NCBI RefSeq assembly: GCF_000764535.1
Contig: NZ_CP009571.1
Coordinates: 248,001 to 312,000 of the forward strand
Direction: 5' to 3'
Source of the DNA: Sphingomonas taxi
Lineage (GTDB): Bacteria > Pseudomonadota > Alphaproteobacteria > Sphingomonadales > Sphingomonadaceae
Length of the DNA: 64,000 bases
This document shows, in pieces, positions 7,381 through 16,017 of this stretch; position 1 is the first letter of the stretch; every line of letters starts with the position of its first letter. A model generated the notes under the pieces. That model had not been told where the DNA came from. It saw only the letters and a program-made list of their open reading frames with translations, and did no database searches. Position numbers and translations under genes: made by a program.

Positions 7381-8726
7381 GGATCGTCGGCCCCCGCTCG
7401 CTGCTGTCGCGCATCCTGTTATGGCACGGGGTGGCGGTGATCGTCACCGCACTCGCCGTATCGCTCGGCGTCTACCTGTTTCTCGAAGCCACCGCGGACC
7501 ATCTCGAACGGCAGACGTTGCGCTCGCAGGCGCTGGCGGTGCAGCGCGCGCTCGTTATCGACGGCACCGGCAGGCCGGGCATCGCGATACCGCGCGATGC
7601 GATCGCGCCCGGCACGGCGGCGGGGATGGGCTATGTCGTGGTCGATCGTAGCGGCCGCGCGCTGCTGGCCTCGTCCCCCGCGCCGCCGATCATGTTCCGC
7701 CACATACCGCGCAAGGCGGAGGCCGCCTATTTCTCCCGTCGCTCGCGTCACAGCGTCTATTCGGGGTTGAGCGTACCGGTCGTCGTGAGGGGGCGGTCGA
7801 TGTGGCTGGTAGCGACGCAAAATCTCGACCATCCCGCCAATATCGTCGATGATATCGTGCGACAGTTCCTGTTCTATGGCGTGCTGATCGTGCTGCCGCT
7901 GCTGCTGATCCTGCTCGCAATCGACGCGCTGATCGTGCGGCAGGCACTGCGCCCGGTACGCCGCGCCTCGGCACTGGTTCGCACCATCGCGCCGACGCGG
8001 CTCGACGTGCGGCTGACCGATCCGCGCCTCCCGCTCGAGGTCCGCCCGCTCGCCGAGGCGGTCAACGTTGCGCTCGACCGTCTGACCGACAGCCTGCGGA
8101 TGCAGCGCGATTTTACCGCCGACGCGGCGCATGAGCTGCGCACGCCGATCACCGTCGCGCGCGTCCGCGCCGGTGAAATCGCCGATGCGGCGCTGCGCGA
8201 TGCATTGATCGGCGATCTCGACTCGCTGACACGGACCGTCGGCTATCTGCTCGATATCGCCGAGATGGACTCGTTCGATACACTGCCGCTGGAAAGGGTG
8301 GACCTGTCGCAACTCGCACGGGAGAGCATCGCCGGAATTGCACCTTTGGTCTTTCGCGGCGGCAAGTCGATCGCGTTGCACGATGCCGACGAGCCGGTCG
8401 TCATCCTCGCGCAGCCGCAATTCATCGCCCGCGCCCTGGGGGCGCTGCTCGAAAATGCGGTCAAGCATACGCCTGCGGGTACGCGGATCGATGTCCGTCT
8501 TGGTCCCACCAGCCTCTCCGTCACCGACGACGGTCCCGGTATTCCGCAGGCCGAACAGGATGAAGTCTTTCGGCGATTTTGGCGACGTGATCGCAGCACG
8601 GCGGTGGGCGCTGGGCTCGGATTGGCAATCGTGCAGCGCGTCGCGGAAATCCACGGCGGGAGGGTCGTTCTGGACTCGCAGCCAGGGCAGACACGATTCA
8701 CGATCCAGTTCAAGAAACAGGCGTGA
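7377..8726 (+). CDS. Sensor histidine kinase (QseC/TctE-like)
   Basis: 449 residues starting at a GTG overlapping the response-regulator stop. Topology: transmembrane segment near residues 13-36, a periplasmic sensor domain of about 125 residues, a second segment near 165-187, HAMP-like linker, HisKA with His252 in DAAHELRTP, and HATPase_c with N-box LLENAVKH, G1 DDGPGIP and G2 GAGLGLAIV. Layout and length fit QseC/TctE-type kinases. The periplasmic domain has no ligand motif I recognise. It is followed by a convergent gene 40 bases away. Confidence 0.94.
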   Translation: MRIVGPRSLLSRILLWHGVAVIVTALAVSLGVYLFLEATADHLERQTLRSQALAVQRALVIDGTGRPGIAIPRDAIAPGTAAGMGYVVVDRSGRALLASSPAPPIMFRHIPRKAEAAYFSRRSRHSVYSGLSVPVVVRGRSMWLVATQNLDHPANIVDDIVRQFLFYGVLIVLPLLLILLAIDALIVRQALRPVRRASALVRTIAPTRLDVRLTDPRLPLEVRPLAEAVNVALDRLTDSLRMQRDFTADAAHELRTPITVARVRAGEIADAALRDALIGDLDSLTRTVGYLLDIAEMDSFDTLPLERVDLSQLARESIAGIAPLVFRGGKSIALHDADEPVVILAQPQFIARALGALLENAVKHTPAGTRIDVRLGPTSLSVTDDGPGIPQAEQDEVFRRFWRRDRSTAVGAGLGLAIVQRVAEIHGGRVVLDSQPGQTRFTIQFKKQA

Positions 8727-8765
8727 TACGTGCGCCCAGGCCGCTTCGCGACATTGTGACAACGC

Positions 8766-9269
8766 TTAGAAAAGGCGCGACACCATCAGCCGCAACGACG
8801 CCGTATCACTCCCAGCAACCTGCAACAGATACCGTCCTGGTTGCAGATCGAAGTCGACCATCTTGCGAACTGTCGAGCAGGCAGGGCCATGGCCATGGGC
8901 AACCGATGTGGCCGGCGTGGTCCCGCGCAGAACGTCGATCCAGGCAGCGGCCCCGAGGGCTATGCGGTAGCGACCGGCGGTCGGCACCACGAACGCAAAG
9001 ATCCCGCCGTTACTAGTCGAGCCACCGGGCTTCCCCGGACGAATGGCAAAAGTAATTTTCGACATCGGCAGCAGCGTCGCGGTTATACCAGTGCCGAGCG
9101 TCAGCGCCGGTGCTGCCTCGCCACGTGCGGCCGCTTTTGCTGGCTGCGCTTGCGCCCATCCTCCCATACCTGCCGGCAACGCTGTGGGACCCCCGGTACA
9201 GGGTGTGGTCTGCATCGGCATGGCCATCGACTGTGGTGTGGCGAGCAGGAGGGCGAGAGCGAGCGGCAT
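8766..9269 (-). CDS. Secreted protein of unknown function
   Basis: 167 residues with a signal peptide (MPLALALLLATPQSMA). The mature part is mostly beta-strands (ITFAIRPGKP, GIFAFVVPTAGRYRIALG, MVDFDLQPGRYLLQVAG) and contains a GPACSTVRKMV segment; it reads like a small periplasmic beta-sandwich. Glycine-rich 'PGRY' turns occur twice. No family assigned. GGAG lies eight bases before the chosen ATG. It is divergent from the XRE remnant and hydrolase. Confidence 0.65.
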   Translation of the reverse strand: MPLALALLLATPQSMAMPMQTTPCTGGPTALPAGMGGWAQAQPAKAAARGEAAPALTLGTGITATLLPMSKITFAIRPGKPGGSTSNGGIFAFVVPTAGRYRIALGAAAWIDVLRGTTPATSVAHGHGPACSTVRKMVDFDLQPGRYLLQVAGSDTASLRLMVSRLF

Positions 9270-9351
9270 GGCGTCTTCTCCGTTGGGCGATGGCGATGCA
9301 TACGAGCGAGCTTAATATCTGACCAGATACGGTCTCTTCGTTCGCAAGGTT

Positions 9352-9369
9352 CGTCAAGCACGCTTGACG
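9352..9369. promoter_or_regulatory. Perfect palindrome, possible operator upstream of the XRE remnant
   Basis: CGTCAAGC-AC-GCTTGACG is an exact 8-bp inverted repeat with a 2-bp spacer. It lies about 55 bases before the XRE-type remnant and 80 bases from the divergent secreted-protein gene. The motif half GCTTG recurs just downstream at 9378-9382 followed by CCATGTAAAG, echoing GCTTGACGTAAAG. Likely the operator and promoter of the small XRE regulator family; autoregulation is inference. Confidence 0.45.
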
Positions 9370-9424
9370 TAAAGCATGCTTGCCATGTAAAGCGTCCTTC
9401 ACATCGATTCGAAGGAGCTTCGTA

Positions 9425-9562
9425 ATGCCTGAGGTCAGTCGGCAGAGCGTCAACGCAATCGAGACCGGGCGCTACGACCCCTCGCTCCCGCTCGCCTTCC
9501 GCATCGCCGAACTCTTCGCGCTTCCCATCGAAACCATCTTCATCAGCCCGTCGAAGGAGTAG
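9425..9562 (+). pseudogene. XRE-family regulator with N-terminal half of the HTH deleted
   Basis: The 45-residue reading VSRQSVNAIETGRYDPSLPL...FALPIETIFIS is the recognition helix and C-terminal end of a compact (about 65-70 residue) XRE-type regulator. The first helices, normally 'RxxRxxxxxSQxxLAxxL', are missing: only MPE precedes VSRQ. A perfect ribosome site (GAAGGAG) sits seven bases before the ATG, so the original gene's leader remains and roughly 20 internal codons were lost in frame. Without helices 1 and 2 it should not fold or bind DNA. It stops four bases before the hydrolase start, matching an original two-gene operon. Confidence 0.75.
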
Positions 9563-9566
9563 ATCC

Positions 9567-10487
9567 ATGAACCGCATATTCGGCCTTCGCCTTGCCGCCG
9601 TCGCCTTCACGCTCGGCGTCGTCCTCCAGCCATCGCCAAGCCATGCCTCGCCCGCTACACCCGCTCGATCGTCCGAGGTCCGGATGGACCACATCTCCAT
9701 CGTCGCGACCGGCAGGGGCAGCCCGGTGATCCTGATCCCGGGCCTGTCCTCCCCACGCGCCGTCTGGGACGGCGTCGTGCCGGGGCTCGCGAAGAGCCAC
9801 CGCGTCTTCGTCGTCCAAGTCAACGGCTTCGGTGGCGACGCGCCGGGCGCGAACCTGACACCGGGGGTGCTCGACGGAATCGTCGCCGACCTCCACGCCT
9901 TCATCGCCAAGGAGAAGATCGCCGGCGCCGCAGTGGTCGGGCACTCGATGGGCGGGCTCGCCGCGCTGATGCTGGCCAAAGCGCATCCGACCGACGCGGG
10001 TAAGCTGATGATCGTCGATTCGCTGCCGTTCATCGGCACGCTCTACTCCCCCGCCGCGACCACCACGCTGATCGAGCCGCAGGCGCGCGCCATGCGCGAC
10101 GCGCAGGTCGCGAGCTACGGTAAGCCTGTGAACGAGGCGGCGGCGGCCGCGATCGCCGACCGGCTCGCCGCCAAGCCGGAATCGCGCGCCAAGGTTGCTG
10201 CCTGGGCCAAGGCCGCCGACCCACGTGTGTCTGGACAGGCGATGTACGAGGATCTGACCACCGACCTTCGTCCCGTCATGAAGGACATTACGGCGCCGAT
10301 CACGATGGTCTTTCCCTGGGGCGCCGGCGGGCAGACCAAGCCATTGGCCGAAGCTATGTACAAGGGCGCTTATGCCGATGCGCCACAGGTGACCTTCATC
10401 GACATTGGCGACGCTGCGCACTTCGTGATGCTCGACCAGCCCGCCGCGTTTCAGGCGGCGGTGACGGCGTTCGCGAACGCCAGATAG
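9567..10487 (+). CDS. Secreted alpha/beta hydrolase
   Basis: 306 residues. A signal peptide (about residues 1-27, ending HASPA) precedes an alpha/beta-hydrolase domain: oxyanion region ILIPGLSSPRAVW, nucleophile elbow GHSMGG (Ser near residue 129), and catalytic His near the end in GDAAHFVMLDQP. The acid is probably the Asp within the VFPWGAGG-preceding strand or IDIGDA. Substrate unknown; esterase or lactonase are both possible. It follows the XRE remnant by four bases, so it was probably its operon partner and may now be deregulated. Confidence 0.85.
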   Translation: MNRIFGLRLAAVAFTLGVVLQPSPSHASPATPARSSEVRMDHISIVATGRGSPVILIPGLSSPRAVWDGVVPGLAKSHRVFVVQVNGFGGDAPGANLTPGVLDGIVADLHAFIAKEKIAGAAVVGHSMGGLAALMLAKAHPTDAGKLMIVDSLPFIGTLYSPAATTTLIEPQARAMRDAQVASYGKPVNEAAAAAIADRLAAKPESRAKVAAWAKAADPRVSGQAMYEDLTTDLRPVMKDITAPITMVFPWGAGGQTKPLAEAMYKGAYADAPQVTFIDIGDAAHFVMLDQPAAFQAAVTAFANAR

Positions 10488-10504
10488 GCTGCCGACGTAT
10501 ACGG

Positions 10505-10606
10505 ATCGATCATGGTCTTTCCGATGACATGCCCTACGGCGATCGACAGGGCGAGGTTCGCGACCCCGCGGGCAACATCTGGTGGGTGTCGCAGCGGACG
10601 ACCGCG
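10505..10606 (+). pseudogene. C-terminal scrap of a PhnB-like VOC protein
   Basis: Only the tail of a glyoxalase/VOC (PhnB-like) protein remains: DDMPYGDRQGEVRDPAGNI then WWVSQR. That string is the family's C-terminal metal/substrate strand. No start, ribosome site or N-terminal domain is present, and the frame continues into unrelated sequence. It begins within 20 bases of the hydrolase stop, so a deletion has fused the two neighbourhoods. The remaining 230 bases to the next gene show nothing else. Confidence 0.7.
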
Positions 10607-10832
10607 GACCCGTATTCCGACTACCGCCCCCGCTTCTGGCGCGTTCGATCGATATTCGACGCTATTGCTGTCATCGCATGTGCTACGCGGGCGGTGACGG
10701 GCATCTCGCAGCCTATGATATCCGATCCTTGAGCGAACAAGCGAGGTCGAGGCCCATTTATGAGACGCGACCTCGCCCCGGATGCGTGAGCGGTCAGACC
10801 TATGAGAGCTGCCGCTGCGTAATTTCGTAGGC

Positions 10833-11939
10833 TTAAGGAAGAGGTGTGCCAGGTGGAGCGATAAATCCTCCGGCCATACGGCCATTCGCGTCGAGAACCG
10901 CGGACATCAACACGCCACCATTGGCAAATACAAGATCGTAAACGTCATCCCCCATCTTGCCCTTGCCCCGATAGGCAATCGACTTGAGCTCCCCCATGGA
11001 TTTGAACATGGGGTGTGACATCGGCATATCTCGGCGCACCAGATCACCGAATTTGGGGGCAAGCCTGTCGTAGTCCGGCGAGCCGCTTGCCAAGCCGGCG
11101 ACCAGGCGTCTTAGCGCAGCCTCGGTGCCCGGTGATGGCGTCGTCGAAGAAGGAATGCGGTTGCCCGGTTGCAATATGCCGCCGGCCATTCTGCCCTCCG
11201 CATCGAGTGCGGCCGACATCAAGACCTCGCCATTGGTGAAAACGAGATTGTAGACGTCATCGTTCTTCATGCCGCGCGAGCGAAACGTTACAGACTTCAG
11301 CTCGCCGAGAGCCTGGAACATGGGGCGTGTCATGGGAAGATCTCGGCGAACAACCGCGGCGAATTCCGGCGACAGTTTCTCGTAATTGGGTGAGCCACTC
11401 GCGAGACCGGCGACAAGCTGCCGGAGCGCATCTTCAGTGCCTGGTAGCGGCGCTGCGATTGTTGATACTGCAGACGGCGCACCGCCGGCACCGGGCTGAA
11501 GTACCTGTTGGCCGGCATGGCCAGACGCTTGAAGCCAGACGAGAAGGGCGGCTGCCGCGACTAAGATCATAAGGATCGCTCCCGGAGTGATGTAGATGGA
11601 GTTGCGCCGCTCCCCCCGCGTGCTCGACGGGGGAGAGAAGGCGGCGGGAACCTCCTCCCCGATCGCAGTGGCTCGGGACAGGCCGGACGTCTCGGGTACC
11701 AGGCGGTTGGACGCGTCGTCCGCGGCCACCAGCCTGGCCGCCTCGAGCGAGGACGACAGGCCCAGCTTGGCACGCGCCATCTTCAGACGCTTTTCGACAG
11801 CGTGAGGAGAGACACCGAGATCGATCGCCATTTCCTTAGCTGTCTGATGGGCCAGACAACGCCTCAAACACTCCCGCTCGCCGTCCGTCAGGCGCCGGAT
11901 CGCAGCCCGCATGTTGTCGTCTATCTCGTCTGTCTTCAT
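10833..11939 (-). CDS. Membrane-anchored LuxR-type regulator with duplicated periplasmic domain
   Basis: 368 residues. A LuxR/GerE-type helix-turn-helix occupies about residues 15-65 (TDGERECLRRCL, TAKEMAIDLGVSPHAVEKRLKMAR). A linker leads to one transmembrane helix (about 132-152, TPGAILMILVAAAALLVWL). The rest is two tandem copies of a ~90-residue unit, each running LR(Q/R)LVAGLASGSPxY...V(V/R)RRD(L/M)PM...PMF...GELKS...DDVY(N/D)LVF(T/A)NG..LMSA.LDA.GRMAGG. DNA-binding inside and a sensor outside suggests a ToxR-like one-component regulator, an inference. Start chosen at MKTDEIDD, where the HTH begins; upstream reading is not protein-like. Confidence 0.8.
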   Translation of the reverse strand: MKTDEIDDNMRAAIRRLTDGERECLRRCLAHQTAKEMAIDLGVSPHAVEKRLKMARAKLGLSSSLEAARLVAADDASNRLVPETSGLSRATAIGEEVPAAFSPPSSTRGERRNSIYITPGAILMILVAAAALLVWLQASGHAGQQVLQPGAGGAPSAVSTIAAPLPGTEDALRQLVAGLASGSPNYEKLSPEFAAVVRRDLPMTRPMFQALGELKSVTFRSRGMKNDDVYNLVFTNGEVLMSAALDAEGRMAGGILQPGNRIPSSTTPSPGTEAALRRLVAGLASGSPDYDRLAPKFGDLVRRDMPMSHPMFKSMGELKSIAYRGKGKMGDDVYDLVFANGGVLMSAVLDANGRMAGGFIAPPGTPLP

Positions 11940-12295
11940 GCAGCTTATGGTAGCGCCTATGGGCGAAGTACCAACTCTGGCATTCTGGTACCGCTCTAGT
12001 ACTCTGACAGGGTACCAGTCTGTTCCGGCGGCATGCGGAGATCGCCGAAGAGGCCATGGTCGGTCCCGCCTGCGGGCGCTGACGAACTTCGGGGATCGGT
12101 GGGCCATGAACCACCGGTGAGCGACCAAACGCAGGTTACGGTGGCATAGGGGGCGATAGACGATCGCCGATGCGACAGCTGCGTCGTGTCGTGATGGAGT
12201 TAGCCAATAGTAATTTCGGTCGAATTCCGGACCGTAATGGCAGCTTGTCCGTTCAGCGCTCCTCATCCGCTACCACTTGCTGGACATCACCGACC

Positions 12296-13405
12296 ATGCC
12301 TGACCATTCCGCATCGCCCATATTGCAGCCCGTCCAGATCGGCGACTTGTCGCTGCGCAACCGCATCGTCATGGCGCCGCTGACGCGCAGCCGTTCCGAC
12401 GACGACGGGATCCCGCCCGCATTCGCCGCCGACTATTACGCGCAGCGTGCTGACGCCGGGATCATCATAAGCGAGGCGACCAACGTCTCGCCGCAGGCGG
12501 TCGGCTATGCGCTGACACCGGGGATCTGGAACGATGAGCAAATCGAGGCATGGCGCCCGATCGTGCAGGCTGTCCATGATAGCGGTGGCGTGATCTTCCT
12601 TCAGCTGTGGCACACCGGGCGCATCTCCCATCCGGACTTGCAGGGTGGGGAACTGCCGGTTGCGCCGTCGGCGATCAAGCCGGTCGGCCAAGCGTTCACC
12701 AAGGACGGGATGAAGGACCACGTCACGCCGCGCGCGCTCGAGACCGACGAGATCCCAGGCATCATCGAGGACTACCGCCGCGCCGCCAGCAACGCGAAGG
12801 CGGCTGGCTTCGACGGGGTCGAGGTCCATTCGGCGAACAACTATCTGCTTGAACAGTTCGTCCGCGACAGCACCAACCAGCGCACAGACCGCTATGGCGG
12901 ATCGATCGAGAACCGTCTGCGCTTCCCGCTTGAAGTCGTTGACGCGGTGATCGGCGTGTGGGGCGCGGGGCGTGTCGGCATTCGGCTGTCGCCGGCGACG
13001 ACGATGCCCGGCGAGACGCCGCTCGATAGCACGGTGATGGAAACCTTCGGCACCTATGTCGATGCGCTGTCGCAGCGCGGGCTGCTCTATGTCCACGACA
13101 TCGAGGGCGTAACGCAGCAGACGCGTGATGCGGACGGCGTCGATTTCGCCGCGCTGCGCAAGCGCTTCGACGGGACGTACATCGCGAACAACCAGTACAC
13201 GCTTGCGCTGGCCGAGGAGGTTCTGGCGCGGGGCGATGCCGACCTGTTCAGCATGGGGCGACCGTTCATTGCCAATCCCGACCTCGTTGATCGCCTGCGC
13301 ACCGGTGCGCCGCTCGCGGAGGCACCGAAGGATTATTGGTATGGCGGCGGCTCGGTCGGCTATTCCGACTGGCCGACGATGCGCGGCGAACGGGATCGCG
13401 GCTGA
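12296..13405 (+). CDS. Old Yellow Enzyme family ene-reductase (NemA-like)
   Basis: 369 residues of a FMN-dependent TIM-barrel oxidoreductase. Seen: the FMN-binding start RNRIVMAPLTRSR, QLWHTGR, the substrate-binding pair in VEVHSANNYLLEQF (HxxN), the RYGGSIENR signature, and the C-terminal FSMGRPFIANPD phosphate-binding turn. Length and motif order fit the classical OYE group that reduces alpha,beta-unsaturated carbonyls, maleimides and nitro compounds with NAD(P)H. The ATG at 12296 is the natural fold start. It is divergent from the LuxR-type regulator, which could control it. Confidence 0.94.
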   Translation: MPDHSASPILQPVQIGDLSLRNRIVMAPLTRSRSDDDGIPPAFAADYYAQRADAGIIISEATNVSPQAVGYALTPGIWNDEQIEAWRPIVQAVHDSGGVIFLQLWHTGRISHPDLQGGELPVAPSAIKPVGQAFTKDGMKDHVTPRALETDEIPGIIEDYRRAASNAKAAGFDGVEVHSANNYLLEQFVRDSTNQRTDRYGGSIENRLRFPLEVVDAVIGVWGAGRVGIRLSPATTMPGETPLDSTVMETFGTYVDALSQRGLLYVHDIEGVTQQTRDADGVDFAALRKRFDGTYIANNQYTLALAEEVLARGDADLFSMGRPFIANPDLVDRLRTGAPLAEAPKDYWYGGGSVGYSDWPTMRGERDRG

Positions 13406-13433
13406 ACCGACCCAGCTTCTGAAGCCGCTGTAG

Positions 13434-13459
13434 GATCGAGCCCATTCGAAGGCTCGATC
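13434..13459 (+). terminator. Hairpin after the OYE gene
   Basis: GATCGAGCC at 13434-13442 pairs perfectly with GGCTCGATC at 13451-13459 across an 8-base loop. It begins 28 bases after the OYE stop, a terminator position, but no T-run follows, so it may be a processing hairpin or a Rho-independent terminator of weak type. Confidence 0.45.
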
Positions 13460-13599
13460 GTCGGCGGAGATTTTGGAGGTTGGAGGGCGAAATCGTGGCT
13501 GCGGCGGCAGTTTACGCTTGATCGGTCGCGAAAACGGCGTTCGCGCCGACCGGGCAGACGCTGACGCTGGCTTCTCGCAACCACCCTCGGCGGGAAGCT

Positions 13600-14196
13600 G
13601 TCGTGCCGAGGACCTGCCGATCGGCGTATCCCCGATACCCGCAAGGCGGCGCCGGCGAGTCCCGCACCGCGGCCGACGGCCATGGTCGTCGGGGCGATCC
13701 CGCAGGTAGCAACACGGCGTTCGATCTGCTGCCCGGAGAAGGGGCTACCACCTTGAAGGTCGAAGACCGTATCGGCGACGGCCTTCGCGGCTGTTCCAGC
13801 CGTTGTCGATCAGGCGCTCGCGATCATCGAGCGACCATTTCGCATCGACGCCACGCTTCGACAGGTCCACGCCTCGGCATAGCGATAGTCGAGGCTGGCA
13901 TGATCGATGGCGGGGCTGCTGCTGGCGACCTGATCATCAAGAATACGCCGCAACTGTCAGCGCAGCGCGTCGCTAAACACCTTCTTGAGCTGATCGGGGT
14001 TTACCCCCGACGACGACTGACCATAACCCATGCGCGATGCTTCCGCCGCAGAACCAAGACGCAAGGCAATGACCCGCGCGTCTCCGAAGCTCATTGCGCC
14101 CAACGGTGACGCCAGCGTTAACCGCACGCCCGCGACCGTCATTTTCTTCCGCCACCAATAGCGACTGCCGCGCAGCGCCACGCTCGAAAAGCCCAT
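13600..14196 (-). pseudogene. Decayed tyrosine-type integrase, N-terminal part
   Basis: Starts MGFSSVALRGSRYWWRKKM, the short beta-strand opening of phage/island integrases (DUF6538-like), and continues into the arm/core-binding region. An in-frame TGA at 13957-13959 interrupts it; the same frame resumes as QLRRILDDQVASSS and ID.A, then shifts near 13870 into GVDAKWSLDDRERLIDNGW, and shifts again into KAVADTVFDLQGG. No catalytic domain (RxxR...HxxR...Y) follows. So three lesions plus loss of the C-terminus. The family call rests on recall of the N-terminal pattern, not on catalytic motifs. The remnant marks an old mobile element beside the beheaded COG0523 gene. Confidence 0.6.
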
Positions 14197-14437
14197 TCCG
14201 CCACCCCAAGGGGTACAGCGAGGGGACAATTGGGGGTGCAACGGTGCCTGATCGCCGTCGTTAAGACGCGGAATCAAAGGCTTGTAAGCGGATGGTCGGG
14301 GAGACAGGATTCCTGACCTACTTTTGCCGCGCGCTGAGCAATTGATTCTACGTCGTCACACAACCCGTCTGTCAGCGCGTTGCACAGTTAGGGGTACAAT
14401 AGGGGGGTACAGGTAGACAAGCGCTTGAACGCCACGC

Positions 14438-15376
14438 ATTGGGTATGTGGTGATCGAGAGCACCGGCATCTCCGAGCCGCTGCCCGTCGCCACCACCTTC
14501 TCGTTCCGCGACGAGGACGGCGTGTCGCTGGGCGATGTCGCGCGGCTCGACACGATGGTGACGGTGGTCGATGCGGTGAACCTGCTCGCCGATTATTCCA
14601 GCCAGGACTTCCTCGCCGATCGCGGCGAAAGCATGGGCCAGGACGATACGCGCAGCCTGGTCGGCCTGCTGGTCGAGCTGATCGAATTCGCCGACGTGGT
14701 GATCGTCAACAAGGCCTCGTCAGTGTCGGCCGAGCAGCTGGCGGTGGTCAAGAAACTGGTCGCCAGCCTCAATGCCGATGCGGTGATCGTCGCGGCCGAC
14801 CATTCCCGCATCGATCTCGATCTCGTCCTCGCCACCGGCCTTTTCGACGAGGAGAAGGCCGCGCGCCGTCCGCTCTGGGCCAAGGAGCTGTACGGCTATG
14901 TCCAGCACCAGCCCGAGACCGAGGAATATGGCATCGAGAGCTTCGTCTATCGCAGCCGCGCGCCGTTCGATCCGACGAAGTTCCATGCCTTCCTGACCGA
15001 TGGTGGCCTAGATCACGTCGTGCGTGCCAAGGGGCATTTCTGGCTGGCGACGCGCCCCGACTGGGTCGGCGAGCTGGCGGTGGCGGGCAGCCAGACCGAA
15101 ACTGCGCGCATGGGTCGCTGGTGGGCGTCGATCCCCAAGCACCAATGGCCCGACGATGGCCGGTTCGAGGAGTTCGTCGCCAGGCATTGGGACATGATCT
15201 GGGGCGATCGGCGGCAGGAGCTGGTGTTCATCGGCATCGGCATGGACGAGGCAAGGATTCGCACGCGACTCGACGCCTGCCTCGTGCCCGCCGCCGCCTT
15301 CACCCCGGCGCTGTGGTCCGGCTTGCGCGATCCGTTCCCGGGCTGGGGCAAGCGCCAGCCGGAGGCGGCAGAATGA
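14438..15376 (+). pseudogene. COG0523 zinc-chaperone GTPase lacking its N-terminus
   Basis: The reading opens at YVVIESTGISEPLPVATTF, which in COG0523/CobW-type proteins (ZigA-like) lies about 90-100 residues into the chain. Present: the Asp of VVDAVNLL, the VNKAS base-recognition motif, and the C-terminal CobW_C domain (FWLATRPDWVGEL ... GDRRQELVFIGIGMD). Missing: the Walker A loop GxxGxGKT, the metal-binding CxCC motif and the start codon, so it cannot act as a GTPase. The break at about 14438 adjoins a region carrying an integrase remnant. The stop overlaps the DUF1826 start by four bases, so the pair was a coupled operon. Confidence 0.85.
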
Positions 15377-15962
15377 CGCTCGTCATGCCTGATGACATCG
15401 TGGTGCTCGGCCATGATCGCTCTTCGCTCGACGCGATTGCGCGGCCCGATGCCGCTTTGGCCATCTGGTGGCGGTCGCTGCCGGACGCGCTGCGCGCCGC
15501 GCTGGCATTTCTCGACTTCGACACAGTCGATGATGTGTCGCTCGACCTTGCCGCCGGAGAGGCGATCGATGGCGCACTTGCCGACGCGAGCTATGCCGAT
15601 CCGGTCGCGACGCTGCTTGCTGAAGATATCGGACTGTTGGTGCGGCGCCATGCCGCGCTGATCGGCGAGGATCGGTTGCGGTTGCGACTGGAAGTCGTCG
15701 AAACCGATGCCTGCCGCCGCTTCCACGCCGACTTCGTTACGCTGCGGCTGCTGTGCAGCTATGTCGGGCCCGGCACCCAGTGGTGCCGCGCCGATGCCGC
15801 CGATGCCGTCTGCGAGGTGCCGACCGGCGCGGTGGCTGTGTTCAGGGGCGGTTGCTGCTCGACCCGCCCACCATTCTCCACCGCTCGCCGCCAATCAGCG
15901 CGACTGGCGAACGTCGTCTCGTGCTGGCGATCGATCCGCTGCCCGGCCCGCCTATCGCTTAG
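15373..15962 (+). pseudogene. DUF1826 protein with C-terminal frameshift
   Basis: About 195 residues if the frame is repaired. DUF1826 genes are commonly partners of COG0523 zinc chaperones in Zur-controlled loci of Proteobacteria. Seen: RFHADFVTLRLLCSYVGPGTQW and the near-terminal GAVAVFRG. At about 15845 the frame is lost; the family tail LLLDPPTILHRSPP and RRLVLAIDPLPG continues in another frame to a stop at 15960. The simplest explanation is loss of one base in the G-run of the 'FRGRLL' codons. It could equally be a sequencing error. The upstream partner is already dead. Confidence 0.75.
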
Positions 15963-16017
15963 CGGGCGGACGTCGGCCTGATGTCGGTCGTCGCGCCTTG
16001 TCGATTCGGTGACGAAC

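Noticed and set aside
7419..8762. 447-residue minus-strand frame opposite the histidine kinase
   Set aside because: Exact antisense of a motif-rich kinase; GC-rich codon structure opens such shadow frames.
13603..14109. 168-residue plus-strand open frame
   Set aside because: Antisense to the integrase remnant, no start site or family.
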